Shown in pieces: positions 1 through 9,859 of a DNA stretch of 36,084 bases (position 1 is the first letter of the stretch; the number at the start of each line of letters is the position of its first letter). The notes beneath the pieces were generated by a model that saw nothing but the letters and a program-made list of their open reading frames with translations, was not told the DNA's origin and ran no database searches. The DNA is from Leptolyngbyaceae cyanobacterium T60_A2020_046 (GTDB taxonomy: Bacteria; Cyanobacteriota; Cyanobacteriia; Phormidesmidales; Phormidesmidaceae): the NCBI GenBank assembly GCA_015272155.1, contig JACYME010000231.1, forward strand, positions 1 to 36,084, read 5' to 3'. A program made the translations under genes and the position numbers.

Positions 1-1
1 G

Positions 2-289
2 CCGCGCGGTGATGTTGATGTGCCTCCCCGTTGGAGTGAGGACTACGGATCGCCTCGGGCGCGTGATCCCTACGATGCGCCGCGCGACCCACGGCGTCGA
101 GATCCAGATCCCTACGCGCCACCGGGACGCGACGCGTTTGCCCCACCCCGTGCCGAGGGAGAGAATGGCCGCGATCGCCGTCCGCGCAATCCTGCCCCGG
201 CCCGGCCCGAGCCGCCGATGCCCGATCCCCGCCGGAGCTACCCCGGCAATTACGATGATGACTGGGGCGATGAGGATGAGTGGCTCTAG
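2..289 (+). CDS. C-terminal tail of a truncated protein, probably DnaK
   Basis: The frame is open from the left edge of the window to a stop at 287-289, so this is the 3' end of a gene that begins outside it. The visible part is low-complexity, rich in Asp, Pro, Arg and Tyr, and ends in an acidic, tryptophan-containing tail (DDDWGDEDEWL). From family knowledge, some cyanobacterial Hsp70 (DnaK) paralogues carry long disordered tails ending in Asp/Trp-rich motifs, and the next gene on the same strand encodes a J-domain co-chaperone. DnaK is therefore the best inference, but no ATPase or substrate-binding domain is visible to prove it. An internal GTG at 20 could start an 89-residue protein, but the frame is open upstream of it, so an internal start is unlikely. 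Confidence 0.5.
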   Translation, partial: PRGDVDVPPRWSEDYGSPRARDPYDAPRDPRRRDPDPYAPPGRDAFAPPRAEGENGRDRRPRNPAPARPEPPMPDPRRSYPGNYDDDWGDEDEWL

Positions 290-399
290 GCCGCGATCGT
301 ACGCTTGAAGTTCACCGTTGGGGGGCAATACGGCCCAGCAACGCCAGCGATTACGTCAGCTATTGATGGCTTGCCAAGGGGGCAAGCAGTCGTGGGGTC

Positions 400-1362
400 A
401 TGCAAAATTTTCGTAATTACTTTGAGCTACTCAGGGTGTCTCAAGATGCCTCAATGGAGGACATTAAGCGATCGTATCGCCAGCTTGCGCGCAAGTACCA
501 TCCAGACCTCAACCCAGGGGATAAGGAGGCGGAGGAGCGCTTCAAAATGCTGGGCGAAGCCTACGAGGTGCTGTCTGATCCCGAAAAGCGGGCTCAATAT
601 GAGGAGTACAGCCGTTTTTGGAAGCAGAAGGGTTTTGCGGCGCGGGCGGGCAGTACGCTGGGCCGATTTTCCTTTGGGAACATTGATTTTGGCGAGTTTC
701 GCGACTTCAACACCTTTGTCGATCAGCTTTTGAACCGCCGTCGTGAATCGGCGACGGCCACCGCCCGACGGGAAGCGCCAACCCCGCCGCCACCTTCTGC
801 GTCCCGATCGCGCCCCCGCGAAACCGCTGCTTCGCGATCGCCCAATCGTCGAGATGCGGAGGCAAACCTGACCATTCCCCTAGAGCGGGCCTACGCCGGC
901 GGTGAAGAACGCATTCGCCTAGAAGACGGGCGATCGCTGGAGGTTTCCATGCCCCCCGGAATGGTGACGGGGCAGCGCATTCGCCTCAAGGGCCAGGGCA
1001 TCGGCGGCGGCAACCTCTACCTGCGGATTGAGGTAGAGCCCCATCCTGTGTTTCAAGTGCGGGAGAATGATGTGCTGTGCCGAGTGCCCGTCACACCGAC
1101 GGAGGCTGTCCTCGGCGGCACCATCACGGTTCCCACCTTGGATGGCCCAGCCCCGCTGTCTTTACCCGCTGGGGTGCAGGCGGGCGCGCGCCTACGCTTG
1201 CCAGGCAAGGGATACCCCGTCGGGCGCGATCGCCGGGGCGATCAGATTGTGGAAATCGATATCGCTGTGCCCAAGCAAGTCAGCGATCGCGAGCGGGCCT
1301 TGTATCAACAACTTCGCCAGATCGAAACCTTTGCACCGCGCACCACGCTCCTGAGTCCGTAG
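400..1362 (+). CDS. dnaJ: DnaJ-like (J-domain) co-chaperone, CbpA type
   Basis: A 320-residue J-domain protein that should stimulate the ATPase of a DnaK partner and deliver unfolded substrates in the cytoplasm. The N-terminal J domain spans about residues 6-70 and has the invariant HPD at 34-36. A glycine/phenylalanine-containing segment follows, then a disordered linker rich in Pro, Ala, Ser and Arg. The C-terminal part (about 155-310) resembles the two beta-rich substrate-binding domains of DnaJ/CbpA. The CxxCxGxG zinc-finger repeats of type I DnaJ are absent, so this is a type II (CbpA-like) protein. The gene lies 110 bases after a probable dnaK tail on the same strand, which fits a chaperone/co-chaperone pair. 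No strong ribosome binding site precedes the ATG. Confidence 0.9.
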   Translation: MQNFRNYFELLRVSQDASMEDIKRSYRQLARKYHPDLNPGDKEAEERFKMLGEAYEVLSDPEKRAQYEEYSRFWKQKGFAARAGSTLGRFSFGNIDFGEFRDFNTFVDQLLNRRRESATATARREAPTPPPPSASRSRPRETAASRSPNRRDAEANLTIPLERAYAGGEERIRLEDGRSLEVSMPPGMVTGQRIRLKGQGIGGGNLYLRIEVEPHPVFQVRENDVLCRVPVTPTEAVLGGTITVPTLDGPAPLSLPAGVQAGARLRLPGKGYPVGRDRRGDQIVEIDIAVPKQVSDRERALYQQLRQIETFAPRTTLLSP

Positions 1363-1423
1363 GCCATACCGACCGATAGAATCGGGAAACCGTGATCGAA
1401 GGCTGACTGAATTCTGCAACCCG

Positions 1424-2005
<582 letters not shown>

Positions 2006-2310
2006 CGGAAACCTCCTGAGGTGCGATCGCCCCTATCCTACCAGGGCAAGAGCTTGTAGAGGGTGACTTCGATTCTGCCTACGCTCAGCGATGGCTAGGG
2101 TATCAGGCGTGAGATTTTCGGTTAAGGTGGCGTCTTTGGTCTTGTGATGGCTTTTGATCCTAGGCAGATTTGTCAGCGCGGGCGCGGGTATCCTGCTTTA
2201 GAGAGCATTTGGTCTGCATGGGCAGGGCAAACGTATCCTCAGAAAATCCGTCTCCTAGTGCCGAGTCTTTGCTTGAGCACCCTCACGATAGCTGTACTGC
2301 CTTTGAGACT

Positions 2311-2849
2311 CTGAGTCAGAGCTTAGGAGCCAGTGCGGCTAGGAGAGTTCAGGAATATGCGTTTGCCCTATATGTCAATGACAACGCGGCACAAACTGCG
2401 ACTCGGGCTGAGGCAGCGCCCCAAAAAAGGGCTGTTTACCGTGCAGTAGTGCGATGAACTCTGGTCCTTTGTCGATAACAAAGGCAATCAGCCGTGGGTG
2501 TGGCTCGCCCTAGATGCCGATACCGGCGAGATGATTGGGGCGCATGTTGGCCATCGTGGGCGAGACAGCGCTCAGCAGCCTTGGCGATCGCTGCCGTCAG
2601 GTTATCGACAGGGCGCGGTTCTCGACACCGATGCCTGGGAGGCATATCAGGGGGGCTGCCATCCAAACGGCATCGAGTGGTGTCCAAAGACGGCGGCAAA
2701 CCCCGCGATATTGAGCGATGCAACTGTCCCCTTTGTCAGCGCGTCTCCCGGTTCATGAGGCGGAGTTTGGCATTTTCCAAGAGCCTGCGGCATCACTTGG
2801 CTTGTTGTGGAACCTCATCCACCACGACAATGCATCATTACCTCTATAG
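2311..2849 (+). pseudogene. degenerate IS1-family transposase (InsAB-like)
   Basis: Fragments of an IS1-type DDE transposase occur in order but in shifting frames. VQEYAFALYV and an AAPQK segment (about 2347-2427) are in one frame. KKGLFTVQ (about 2423-2446) is in a second frame and is followed by an in-frame TAG at 2447-2449. In that same frame comes CDELWSFVDNKGNQPWVWLALD with the downstream TDAWEAYQ (2450-2650). LPSKRHRVVSKDGGK and RQ-VSRF-like sequence (to about 2800) are in a third frame. Finally W-LIHHDNASLPL ends at a TAG at 2847-2849. This gives at least three frameshifts and one nonsense codon, so no functional transposase can be made. A possible right end, TATAGCACTACCC, lies at 2845-2857; no matching left end was found. 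It is a relic of an insertion next to groEL. Confidence 0.85.
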
Positions 2850-3007
2850 CACTACCCAGGATTTCAACCCGCAATCTACAGGAGAATAGGTATTCCAGCC
2901 CTCAACGAGTACACATACTCAGCGCCTCCGAGAAGGATATAAATCTTGATATCCCTTGCTGCATATAAGATTCAGCCATCCTTACCTGTGGGACACTACC
3001 TAACCGA

Positions 3008-3034
3008 AAACCCGCCTCTTGACGAAGCGGGTTT
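3008..3034 (-). terminator. probable groEL transcription terminator
   Basis: An exact 8-base inverted repeat, AAACCCGC (3008-3015) and GCGGGTTT (3027-3034), flanks an 11-base loop. On the minus strand the hairpin follows the groEL stop by about 60 bases and its second arm runs into TTTTC, as expected for an intrinsic terminator. Confidence 0.65.
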
Positions 3035-3094
3035 CTGGAGCGCGATCGCGAATTCACGGTAAGGCATGACTCGCGATCGCAACGGAGGATGGGA

Positions 3095-4774
<1,680 letters not shown>

Positions 4775-4801
4775 CTAGCACTCACCGCTGTCGAGTGCTA
4801 A
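4775..4801 (-). promoter_or_regulatory. CIRCE operator (HrcA binding site)
   Basis: The inverted repeat CTAGCACTC (4775-4783), a 9-base spacer (4784-4792), then GAGTGCTAA (4793-4801). It matches the CIRCE consensus TTAGCACTC-N9-GAGTGCTAA except for one outer base. It sits in the promoter/leader of groEL, which is read leftward from 4744. A possible minus-strand -10 box (TATTCT) lies just upstream of it. HrcA binding here would block transcription of groEL until heat stress. Confidence 0.93.
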
Positions 4802-5014
4802 CTCAGTCAGAATATCGTTCTGAGGAAAACCGGATAAGTCGCAATAACCGACCCTGGGGGAAGGGGGGGTAGGGGGTGTGAGGGTGTGAGGGATTCAATT
4901 GATTCACACTCATCCACCTACCCCTCCATTCATCCACGCCCCAACGCGATCGCTTCCCCCAAGAATGGAGCTTCGTAGAATAGAAGGGTTCCGGTTTGAA
5001 TGCGGGGGTGGGCT

Positions 5015-5644
5015 ATGGCGACGGTGCTGCGATCGCTGAGTTATCGCTATCAGTGGCTCTATGACGGGATTTCGCGCGCGGCAGCCCTCACCGTGGGGGG
5101 CGAGCGACGGTTTCGGCACTTGGCCCTCGACGGTTTGACGATCCATCGCGAAACCGACATTTTGGATCTGTGCTGCGGTAGTGGTCAGACGACGCAGTTT
5201 TTGGTGGAACTGAGTGATCGCGTAGTAGGGCTAGATGCGTCGCCGCGATCGATCCAGCGGGCCAGCCACAACGTTCCCAATGCCAAGTTTGTAGAAGGGT
5301 GGGCCGAGGACTTGCCCTTTTCGGCAGACAGCTTTGATGTGGTGCACACCAGCGCCGCCATGCACGAAATGAAGCCTGATCAGCGCCAGCAGATTTTTCA
5401 AGAAGCGCTGCGGGTGCTGCGCCCTGGCGGCACCTTTGCCCTGGTGGACTTTCATCGCCCTACGAACCCGATCTTTTGGCCGGGGCTGGCGGCCTTTCTC
5501 TGGCTGTTTGAAACCGAAACTGCGTGGCAAATGCTCCAGGCTGATTTGGGGCAGGATTTGCAGGCGATCGGGTTTCACGTCCCGCGATCGCGCCATTACG
5601 CGGGCGGCAGCCTTCAGGTCATCCAAGCCCAGAAGCCCGCCTAG
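5015..5644 (+). CDS. class I SAM-dependent methyltransferase (UbiE/Methyltransf_11 type)
   Basis: A 209-residue cytoplasmic methyltransferase. SAM-binding motif I, ILDLCCGSGQT, lies near the N-terminus; the acidic residue of motif II is in VVGLDASP; and motif IV/post-I is SADSFDVVHTSAAMHEM. The segment EALRVLRPGGTFALVDFHRP is typical of the Methyltransf_11 family. The N-terminal SYRYQWLYDGISRAAALTVGG is shared, as far as I recall, with cyanobacterial homologues of unknown substrate. I place the start at the ATG at 5015, which has a GGGGGTG-like ribosome binding site; the in-frame ATG at 5000 would add five residues and has no site. Substrate unknown; a quinone or other small molecule is possible. 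Confidence 0.85.
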   Translation: MATVLRSLSYRYQWLYDGISRAAALTVGGERRFRHLALDGLTIHRETDILDLCCGSGQTTQFLVELSDRVVGLDASPRSIQRASHNVPNAKFVEGWAEDLPFSADSFDVVHTSAAMHEMKPDQRQQIFQEALRVLRPGGTFALVDFHRPTNPIFWPGLAAFLWLFETETAWQMLQADLGQDLQAIGFHVPRSRHYAGGSLQVIQAQKPA

Positions 5645-5667
5645 GACTGTTTGGCATAAATTTGCTC

Positions 5668-5834
5668 GGCGTTGCTGACTCCCAGGATAAATTACCCACC
5701 CTGCGGGAAGCCGCAAAGCGTCTACATCCCAAACCCTTCTCTCCAGTGGAGAAGGGCTTAAGTCAGGTTCCCTCACCCTCCGGCAGAGGACGCAGGAGCG
5801 GGCTGCAAGGTTTGTCTGTACACACAAACTTGGG
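5668..5834 (+). repeat. dispersed intergenic repeat, family 1, copy A
   Basis: Similar in order and sequence to 15791-15912. Shared blocks are GGCGTTGCTGA-TCCCAGGAT-AATTACCC, AAACCCTTCTC-CCAG, GAGAAGGGCTTAA, TTCCCTC and GTACACACA-CTTGG. This copy carries about 40 extra bases between the first two blocks. It contains a hairpin, CCCTTCTC (5734-5741) with GAGAAGGG (5749-5756). It is non-coding; its function is unknown. Confidence 0.75.
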
Positions 5835-5876
5835 GATTAACGTCAGTTCGGATTAAGCCATTGGCCTGTATTTTTC

Positions 5877-6012
5877 CCTCCTAGGGGGTGTCCGTAGGAC
5901 GGGGTGGGGGAAACCCAGCACTCACCCACCCCTGGCCCCTCCGAGGCGGGGAAATCCTCTGGCAGGGAATCGGTCTTGCGCAATGGACGACTTAGCCCGA
6001 ACTCAGGTCACC
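5877..6012 (+). repeat. dispersed intergenic repeat, family 2, copy A
   Basis: Closely similar to the reverse complement of 34654-34795. Shared blocks include GTGTCCG-AGGAC-GGGTGGG, ACCCACCCCTG-CCCCTCCGAGG, the 20-base exact run ATCGGTCTTGCGCAATGGAC, and CCCGAAC-CAGGT. It lies about 40 bases after family 1 copy A, so the two elements form one repeat-rich block between the methyltransferase and the YqaA gene. Confidence 0.8.
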
Positions 6013-6311
6013 TAGAACTCTATCGCTCTGGGCGAGGGGAGATAATTCACCGTTACAAAGAAACCCGATTCATGGCTCCTAGCCTCTAGCTGGAAGCTGT
6101 GGTGGCGGTGCTGCTGTCTGGAAATCCAGGGTAAGCCGGCGCAATTCCAAAGAAGTTCTAAAGGCGATCGCGCTGTCCCCTGCCCAAAAATCGCCATTCG
6201 GGGCTGCATGGCTCCCAACTCCGGGAAATTTCCGCGTTCATGGCGAATGCGTAGGAGTTTGCTAGGGTAGAGGCGATTCTTTACAGTTCGCAATATACGG
6301 TGCGCAACCCC
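6013..6311. other. intergenic leader region before the YqaA-family gene
   Basis: About 300 bases without a credible gene. It contains one HIP1 site near 6170 and AT-richer sequence (TTTACAGTTCGCAATATACGG) just before the next start, where a promoter could lie, but I cannot define -35/-10 boxes with confidence. Confidence 0.4.
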
Positions 6312-6893
6312 ATGCTGAAGCAATCCTACGCAACCCTGGCAAACTGGAGCCAAAAGCCCTACGGCGAGCACCTGCTCTTTTGGTTTGCTCTGGCAGAATC
6401 TTGCGTGATTCCAGTGCCTGCGGATGTGCTGCTGTTGACGCTGTGTGCCGGGGCTCCCCAGCGATCGCTGCGCCTAGCCTTGATTTGCGGCGTTGGCTCC
6501 GTGGTGGGTGGGCTGGTGGGCTATGGCATTGGCCACTACGCCTTTGACTCCGTGGGCAGCCTGTTGCTCCGCACCTATGACCCGGAGCTCAGCACCTTTC
6601 ATCGGGTCGAAGGTATCTATGAGCAGTGGGGGTTTTGGGGCGTGTTGATGGCGGCGGTGACACCGATTCCCTACAAGATCTTTACCCTGGCATCGGGGGT
6701 GTTTCACTTTGACCTGGGGCAGTTTATGCTGGCCTCGGTGATTGGCCGCAATGCGCGGTTTTTGCTGGTTGGTGGGCTCATGGCCTATGGCGGCGATCGC
6801 GTCCAGCGCTGGGCTAGCGAGTCGTCACACCAGTTGGGTTGGATCTTGCTGGCCATTACCCTGATTGGACTTTATGCATTCACGCTGCTCTAG
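6312..6893 (+). CDS. YqaA/DedA-superfamily (VTT domain) membrane protein
   Basis: A 193-residue integral membrane protein with four to five hydrophobic segments. The sequence has the features of the SNARE-associated/VTT (DedA, YqaA) superfamily: an early AESCVIPVPADVLLL re-entrant-type helix, glycine-rich membrane segments (VVGGLVGYGIGHY), and the conserved AAVTPIPYKIFTLASG loop, whose Pro and Lys are typical of YqaA proteins. The superfamily is linked to lipid scrambling or transport in the cytoplasmic membrane, but this subfamily's substrate is unknown. I use the ATG at 6312; a GTG at 6300 in the same frame would add four residues. The next gene, also a membrane protein, starts 38 bases after the stop, so the two are probably co-transcribed. 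Confidence 0.85.
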   Translation: MLKQSYATLANWSQKPYGEHLLFWFALAESCVIPVPADVLLLTLCAGAPQRSLRLALICGVGSVVGGLVGYGIGHYAFDSVGSLLLRTYDPELSTFHRVEGIYEQWGFWGVLMAAVTPIPYKIFTLASGVFHFDLGQFMLASVIGRNARFLLVGGLMAYGGDRVQRWASESSHQLGWILLAITLIGLYAFTLL

Positions 6894-6931
6894 CCCCATA
6901 ATCGAGAAGACTTGTCGTTGCGAGATGCTGC

Positions 6932-7561
6932 ATGGCTCGACTCTCGGTAGAACTAGAGCGTTTTTTCTTTCAAGAAGCACAGGGTAGCAAGGTGACGCTG
7001 TTCGATATTCTCCAGCTTGCTGGGGAACGCACCTTTGGGTTCTTGTTTGTGTTGCTGGCTCTACCGTCTGCGCTGCCCGTGCCAGCACCGGGCTATTCCA
7101 TTCCCTTTGGGGTGGTGTTGCTGGTGCTTGCGGTGCAGCTTGTGGTGGGTCGGCGTCAGCCGTGGTTTCCCAAAGGTTGGCAACAGCGCGGGTTTGCGCT
7201 GGGCCAAGTGCAGGGGGTGGTGAAGGCCGGGTTACCGTGGCTGCGGCGCATTGAGCTATTGTCGCGGCCTCGGCTGACTTATATATGTCGCAGTGTGGCG
7301 GGGCGTGTAGTGATTGGGGGAGCGATCGCGTTGATGGCGATTTCGATGATGATTCCGATTCCGGGCACCAACACCCTACCCGCGATCGGCATTTTGGTGA
7401 CGGGGTTTGGCCTGCTGGATGACGATGGAGCCATCAGTTTGGCGGGGGTGGTGCTGTGTGTGATGGGGGGCGCACTCTCGACGCTGATCTTGATTTTTGG
7501 CTACACGGCGGTCAAAGAAGGCATTGAACTGCTGCGCCAGGTGATGATGCGCGGCGGCTGA
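6932..7561 (+). CDS. ExoD-family exopolysaccharide-synthesis-type membrane protein
   Basis: A 209-residue membrane protein of the ExoD family. It has an N-terminal cytoplasmic helix, then LQLAGERTFGFLFVLLALPSALP-VPAPGYSIPFG, a Pro-rich membrane hairpin typical of the family. The middle has a basic cytoplasmic stretch (RRQPWFPKGW), then PIPGTNTLPAIGILVTGFGLLDDDG and a C-terminal hydrophobic helix. ExoD was first described as needed for exopolysaccharide production and alkali tolerance in rhizobia; the biochemical role is not established. It follows the YqaA-family gene closely on the same strand and is probably in the same transcript. Confidence 0.85.
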   Translation: MARLSVELERFFFQEAQGSKVTLFDILQLAGERTFGFLFVLLALPSALPVPAPGYSIPFGVVLLVLAVQLVVGRRQPWFPKGWQQRGFALGQVQGVVKAGLPWLRRIELLSRPRLTYICRSVAGRVVIGGAIALMAISMMIPIPGTNTLPAIGILVTGFGLLDDDGAISLAGVVLCVMGGALSTLILIFGYTAVKEGIELLRQVMMRGG

Positions 7562-7998
7562 GGAGTGGGATAGCGATCTCAGCGTGATGTTTCCGCAGAA
7601 TCTGTAGAATCTGTGATTCAGAATCTGTGACGGCGCTCTTGATCCCCACTCGGTAAAGAATCCTGCTGTTCAGACCCGAGGGTTTCGGTCTGTCGGGAAA
7701 ATTAGGAACAGGCGAAGCACCCCCTCCGCTTGGGCGGGTCGCAGAAATTGCTGCTCTGAATTCCGGACATGATCGCCCAATTGCAGATTAGGCGCGGTCT
7801 GGGGGGGCGCTGGCCCCAAAACGCCCGAGGGTAATTTGGTCGAGAATGCGTCCTCGGGGTACGGCATTGCCGCATCGTCACCCCTTGAGTGCTGGCAGAG
7901 GCGATCGCGATCTAAAACGGTGTGGCCTTTTGAGATCGCGGCCCGTTGCTTCCGCTTCATCTGGCATCCAAGGTGGTCTTGGAAGGAGCCACCGCTGC
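7562..7998. other. long intergenic region before the diguanylate cyclase
   Basis: No credible gene. A short motif AGAATCTGT occurs three times within about 40 bases at the start. CAGACC (7671-7676) and GGTCTG (7687-7692) form a small hairpin without a T-run. The cyclase frame is open back to 7846, but the first start with a ribosome binding site is 7999. Minus-strand open frames here have poor protein character. Confidence 0.45.
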
Positions 7999-9531
7999 AT
8001 GACCTCTGTTGTTTCTACCTCCCGTGTTCAGACCCATGTGGTGTCGCTGGTGCAAGTTGCGACCTGTGCCGCGCAGGTGCCCATTGGCCTGTTTTGGCCA
8101 ACTGCCACCCCCCAGGCCGCCGTGAGCGTGGGGCTTGAGCCTCACACACTGATGACGCTGGCAGAACTCAATCAGTCAGTGCTGACGACGAATGCCCCGG
8201 TGATTCGTGCTGATCTGTGGCTCACCCAAGCAGAAGGGGGGTCGGGCTGGCCCAAAGTTCAGCTTGAGGGCACGGGGCGGGTAGAGGCGGTTCAGTTTTA
8301 TGCGGGGTTTCCAGTGGGTCACGATCGCGAGATCTATGGCGTTTTAGCCGTAGCAGACGTGGTGCCCCACCGGTTGAATGCTGTGCAGCAGGTCGCGATC
8401 ACCCACCTTGCCGAGGAAATCGGCTTCCTGATCGCCTCCCTCGGCAACCATCCGCTGCTGCCTGCCCGCGATCGCCGTGATCTGTCCAAAATGACGGATT
8501 CGCCCCTTACTACCACTGCCCAACCCTCCAGCTTGGTTGCCCAAATCCCCTGGGATACTGCCCTCACCGAGTTGAGTTTGGTGCTGCAAGACTGCCTCTC
8601 CAGCAAGTGCTTAGCAGCATCCGTCACCCAAGTCTTGACGACTTGGCTTCCCCTCCAGGCATTTCAGGTGCAGACCTTCCACAAAAAGCGGACTCCCCAA
8701 ATCCTGGTGCAGTGGCAGCGCAACCCGCAAGAGGTTGTCTTCGAGCATTCGACCTGTCAGCGCTTGATAACCACCGCCCGCCAAACCCTATCTGCCGATG
8801 GGCTACCCGATTGCCCCGAGTGTTTGTTTTGCCCCGTATCTGCTGCCGCCTGCGTCTGCTATCCGCTCATCACCCACCATCAGGTGATTGGCTCTTTGTT
8901 GATCCAGTTTTCGCCGGATCGGTGCAGCAGAGAACAGCTCAATCATGACGTGCTATCGGCCATGGGGCAGCAAATCGGGGCTGCGGTCGGGCGGCTGCGG
9001 GTGGTGCGTCACCTGCGATCAGAAACTCTGCGGGATCCCCTCACCCAACTGTTCAATCGGCGCTACATGATGACGATGCTCCAGGATTTACTAGCGCGGG
9101 TGAGCTACGGACGCTATCAGGTGGCGCTGTTATTGGTGGATATCGATTACTTCAAGCGGGTGAATGACACCTATGGGCATGATGTGGGCGATCGCGTGTT
9201 GAAAATGCTGGGCCTATTTTTGAAAGGCCACGCCCGCCCCAATGACGTGGTGTGTCGGTATGGTGGCGAGGAGTTTGCGCTGGTTTTGCCCAACATTTCC
9301 CTCAAAACGGCAGAAAAACGGGCGCAACAACTGCGGCGCGGCATTCGCTATCTCAACCTAACGGTGGGTAACCTGGCAATTCACATCACGTTGTCGATTG
9401 GGGTGGCGATCGCGCCGACCGATGCCCAAGATGCCGATGCCCTGATTAAAGCGGCGGATATTGCCCTCTATGCAGCCAAAAATGCGGGTCGCGATCGCGT
9501 AGTGTGCTCCCAATCGAGATCGACGCCCTAG
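7999..9531 (+). CDS. GAF-GAF-GGDEF diguanylate cyclase
   Basis: A 510-residue soluble signalling protein predicted to make cyclic di-GMP from two GTP. The N-terminal GAF-like domain (about 1-160) contains the typical FYAGFPVG and YGVLAVADVVPHRL segments. A second GAF-like domain (about 180-325) has a cysteine-rich insertion, CPECLFC (272-278), followed by ACVCYPL. The GGDEF domain (about 340-505) has the RDPLTQLFNRR motif, the GGEEF active site at 422-426 and an RPND allosteric I-site at 413-416, five residues before it, so product inhibition is expected. I start at the ATG at 7999, preceded by AAGGAG; the frame continues upstream to 7846 without a better start. The GAF ligand is unknown. Confidence 0.93.
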   Translation: MTSVVSTSRVQTHVVSLVQVATCAAQVPIGLFWPTATPQAAVSVGLEPHTLMTLAELNQSVLTTNAPVIRADLWLTQAEGGSGWPKVQLEGTGRVEAVQFYAGFPVGHDREIYGVLAVADVVPHRLNAVQQVAITHLAEEIGFLIASLGNHPLLPARDRRDLSKMTDSPLTTTAQPSSLVAQIPWDTALTELSLVLQDCLSSKCLAASVTQVLTTWLPLQAFQVQTFHKKRTPQILVQWQRNPQEVVFEHSTCQRLITTARQTLSADGLPDCPECLFCPVSAAACVCYPLITHHQVIGSLLIQFSPDRCSREQLNHDVLSAMGQQIGAAVGRLRVVRHLRSETLRDPLTQLFNRRYMMTMLQDLLARVSYGRYQVALLLVDIDYFKRVNDTYGHDVGDRVLKMLGLFLKGHARPNDVVCRYGGEEFALVLPNISLKTAEKRAQQLRRGIRYLNLTVGNLAIHITLSIGVAIAPTDAQDADALIKAADIALYAAKNAGRDRVVCSQSRSTP

Positions 9532-9745
9532 CCAAGGAACTTGAGCACACGGGGACAGAGATGACTGAATATCACATCCCTTAATGAAACGACAAAACCC
9601 GTTTCCGTATCGCCTTCCAATCAGTCGTTGCGGAGCTTGGTTGTGGCAGTTGTCAGCGCTGTAGAACCTCACTTTACCTCTCCTTGTTAAGGGAACCGGA
9701 ACCCCTGTCAGATGCGGGGCAAATTTTCCACCTGCCCGTGAATCA

Positions 9746-9768
9746 ACCTCTCCTTCGGAAGGAGAGGT
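9746..9768. repeat. hairpin-forming intergenic element
   Basis: A perfect 9-base stem, ACCTCTCCT (9746-9754) and AGGAGAGGT (9760-9768), with loop TCGGA. It is followed by GGCGGTGAGGTTTTA. Similar pyrimidine/purine hairpins occur in the dispersed repeats at about 5734, 15832 and 34716. It may also help end the upstream cyclase transcript. Confidence 0.6.
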
Positions 9769-9859
9769 GCCCAGGCGGTGAGGTTTTAGTCGGTCAGACA
9801 CAGTCTTGAAGCCCCGCGTAGCGGCAAAACAGAGAATTGATATCGGGCTCAAACTCGAG

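Noticed and set aside
4860-4925. G-rich direct repeats (GGGTGTGAGGGTGTGAGGG) upstream of groEL
   Set aside because: A short low-complexity tract with no regular unit or spacer; not a CRISPR and not a defined repeat family.
5904-6089. 61-codon frame through repeat family 2 copy A
   Set aside because: The apparent similarity to a frame near 34655-34969 comes from the repeat itself, not from a conserved protein.
7670-7960. 96-codon minus-strand open frame before the diguanylate cyclase
   Set aside because: No ribosome binding site, no recognisable domain, and mixed low-complexity composition; probably chance in GC-rich DNA.
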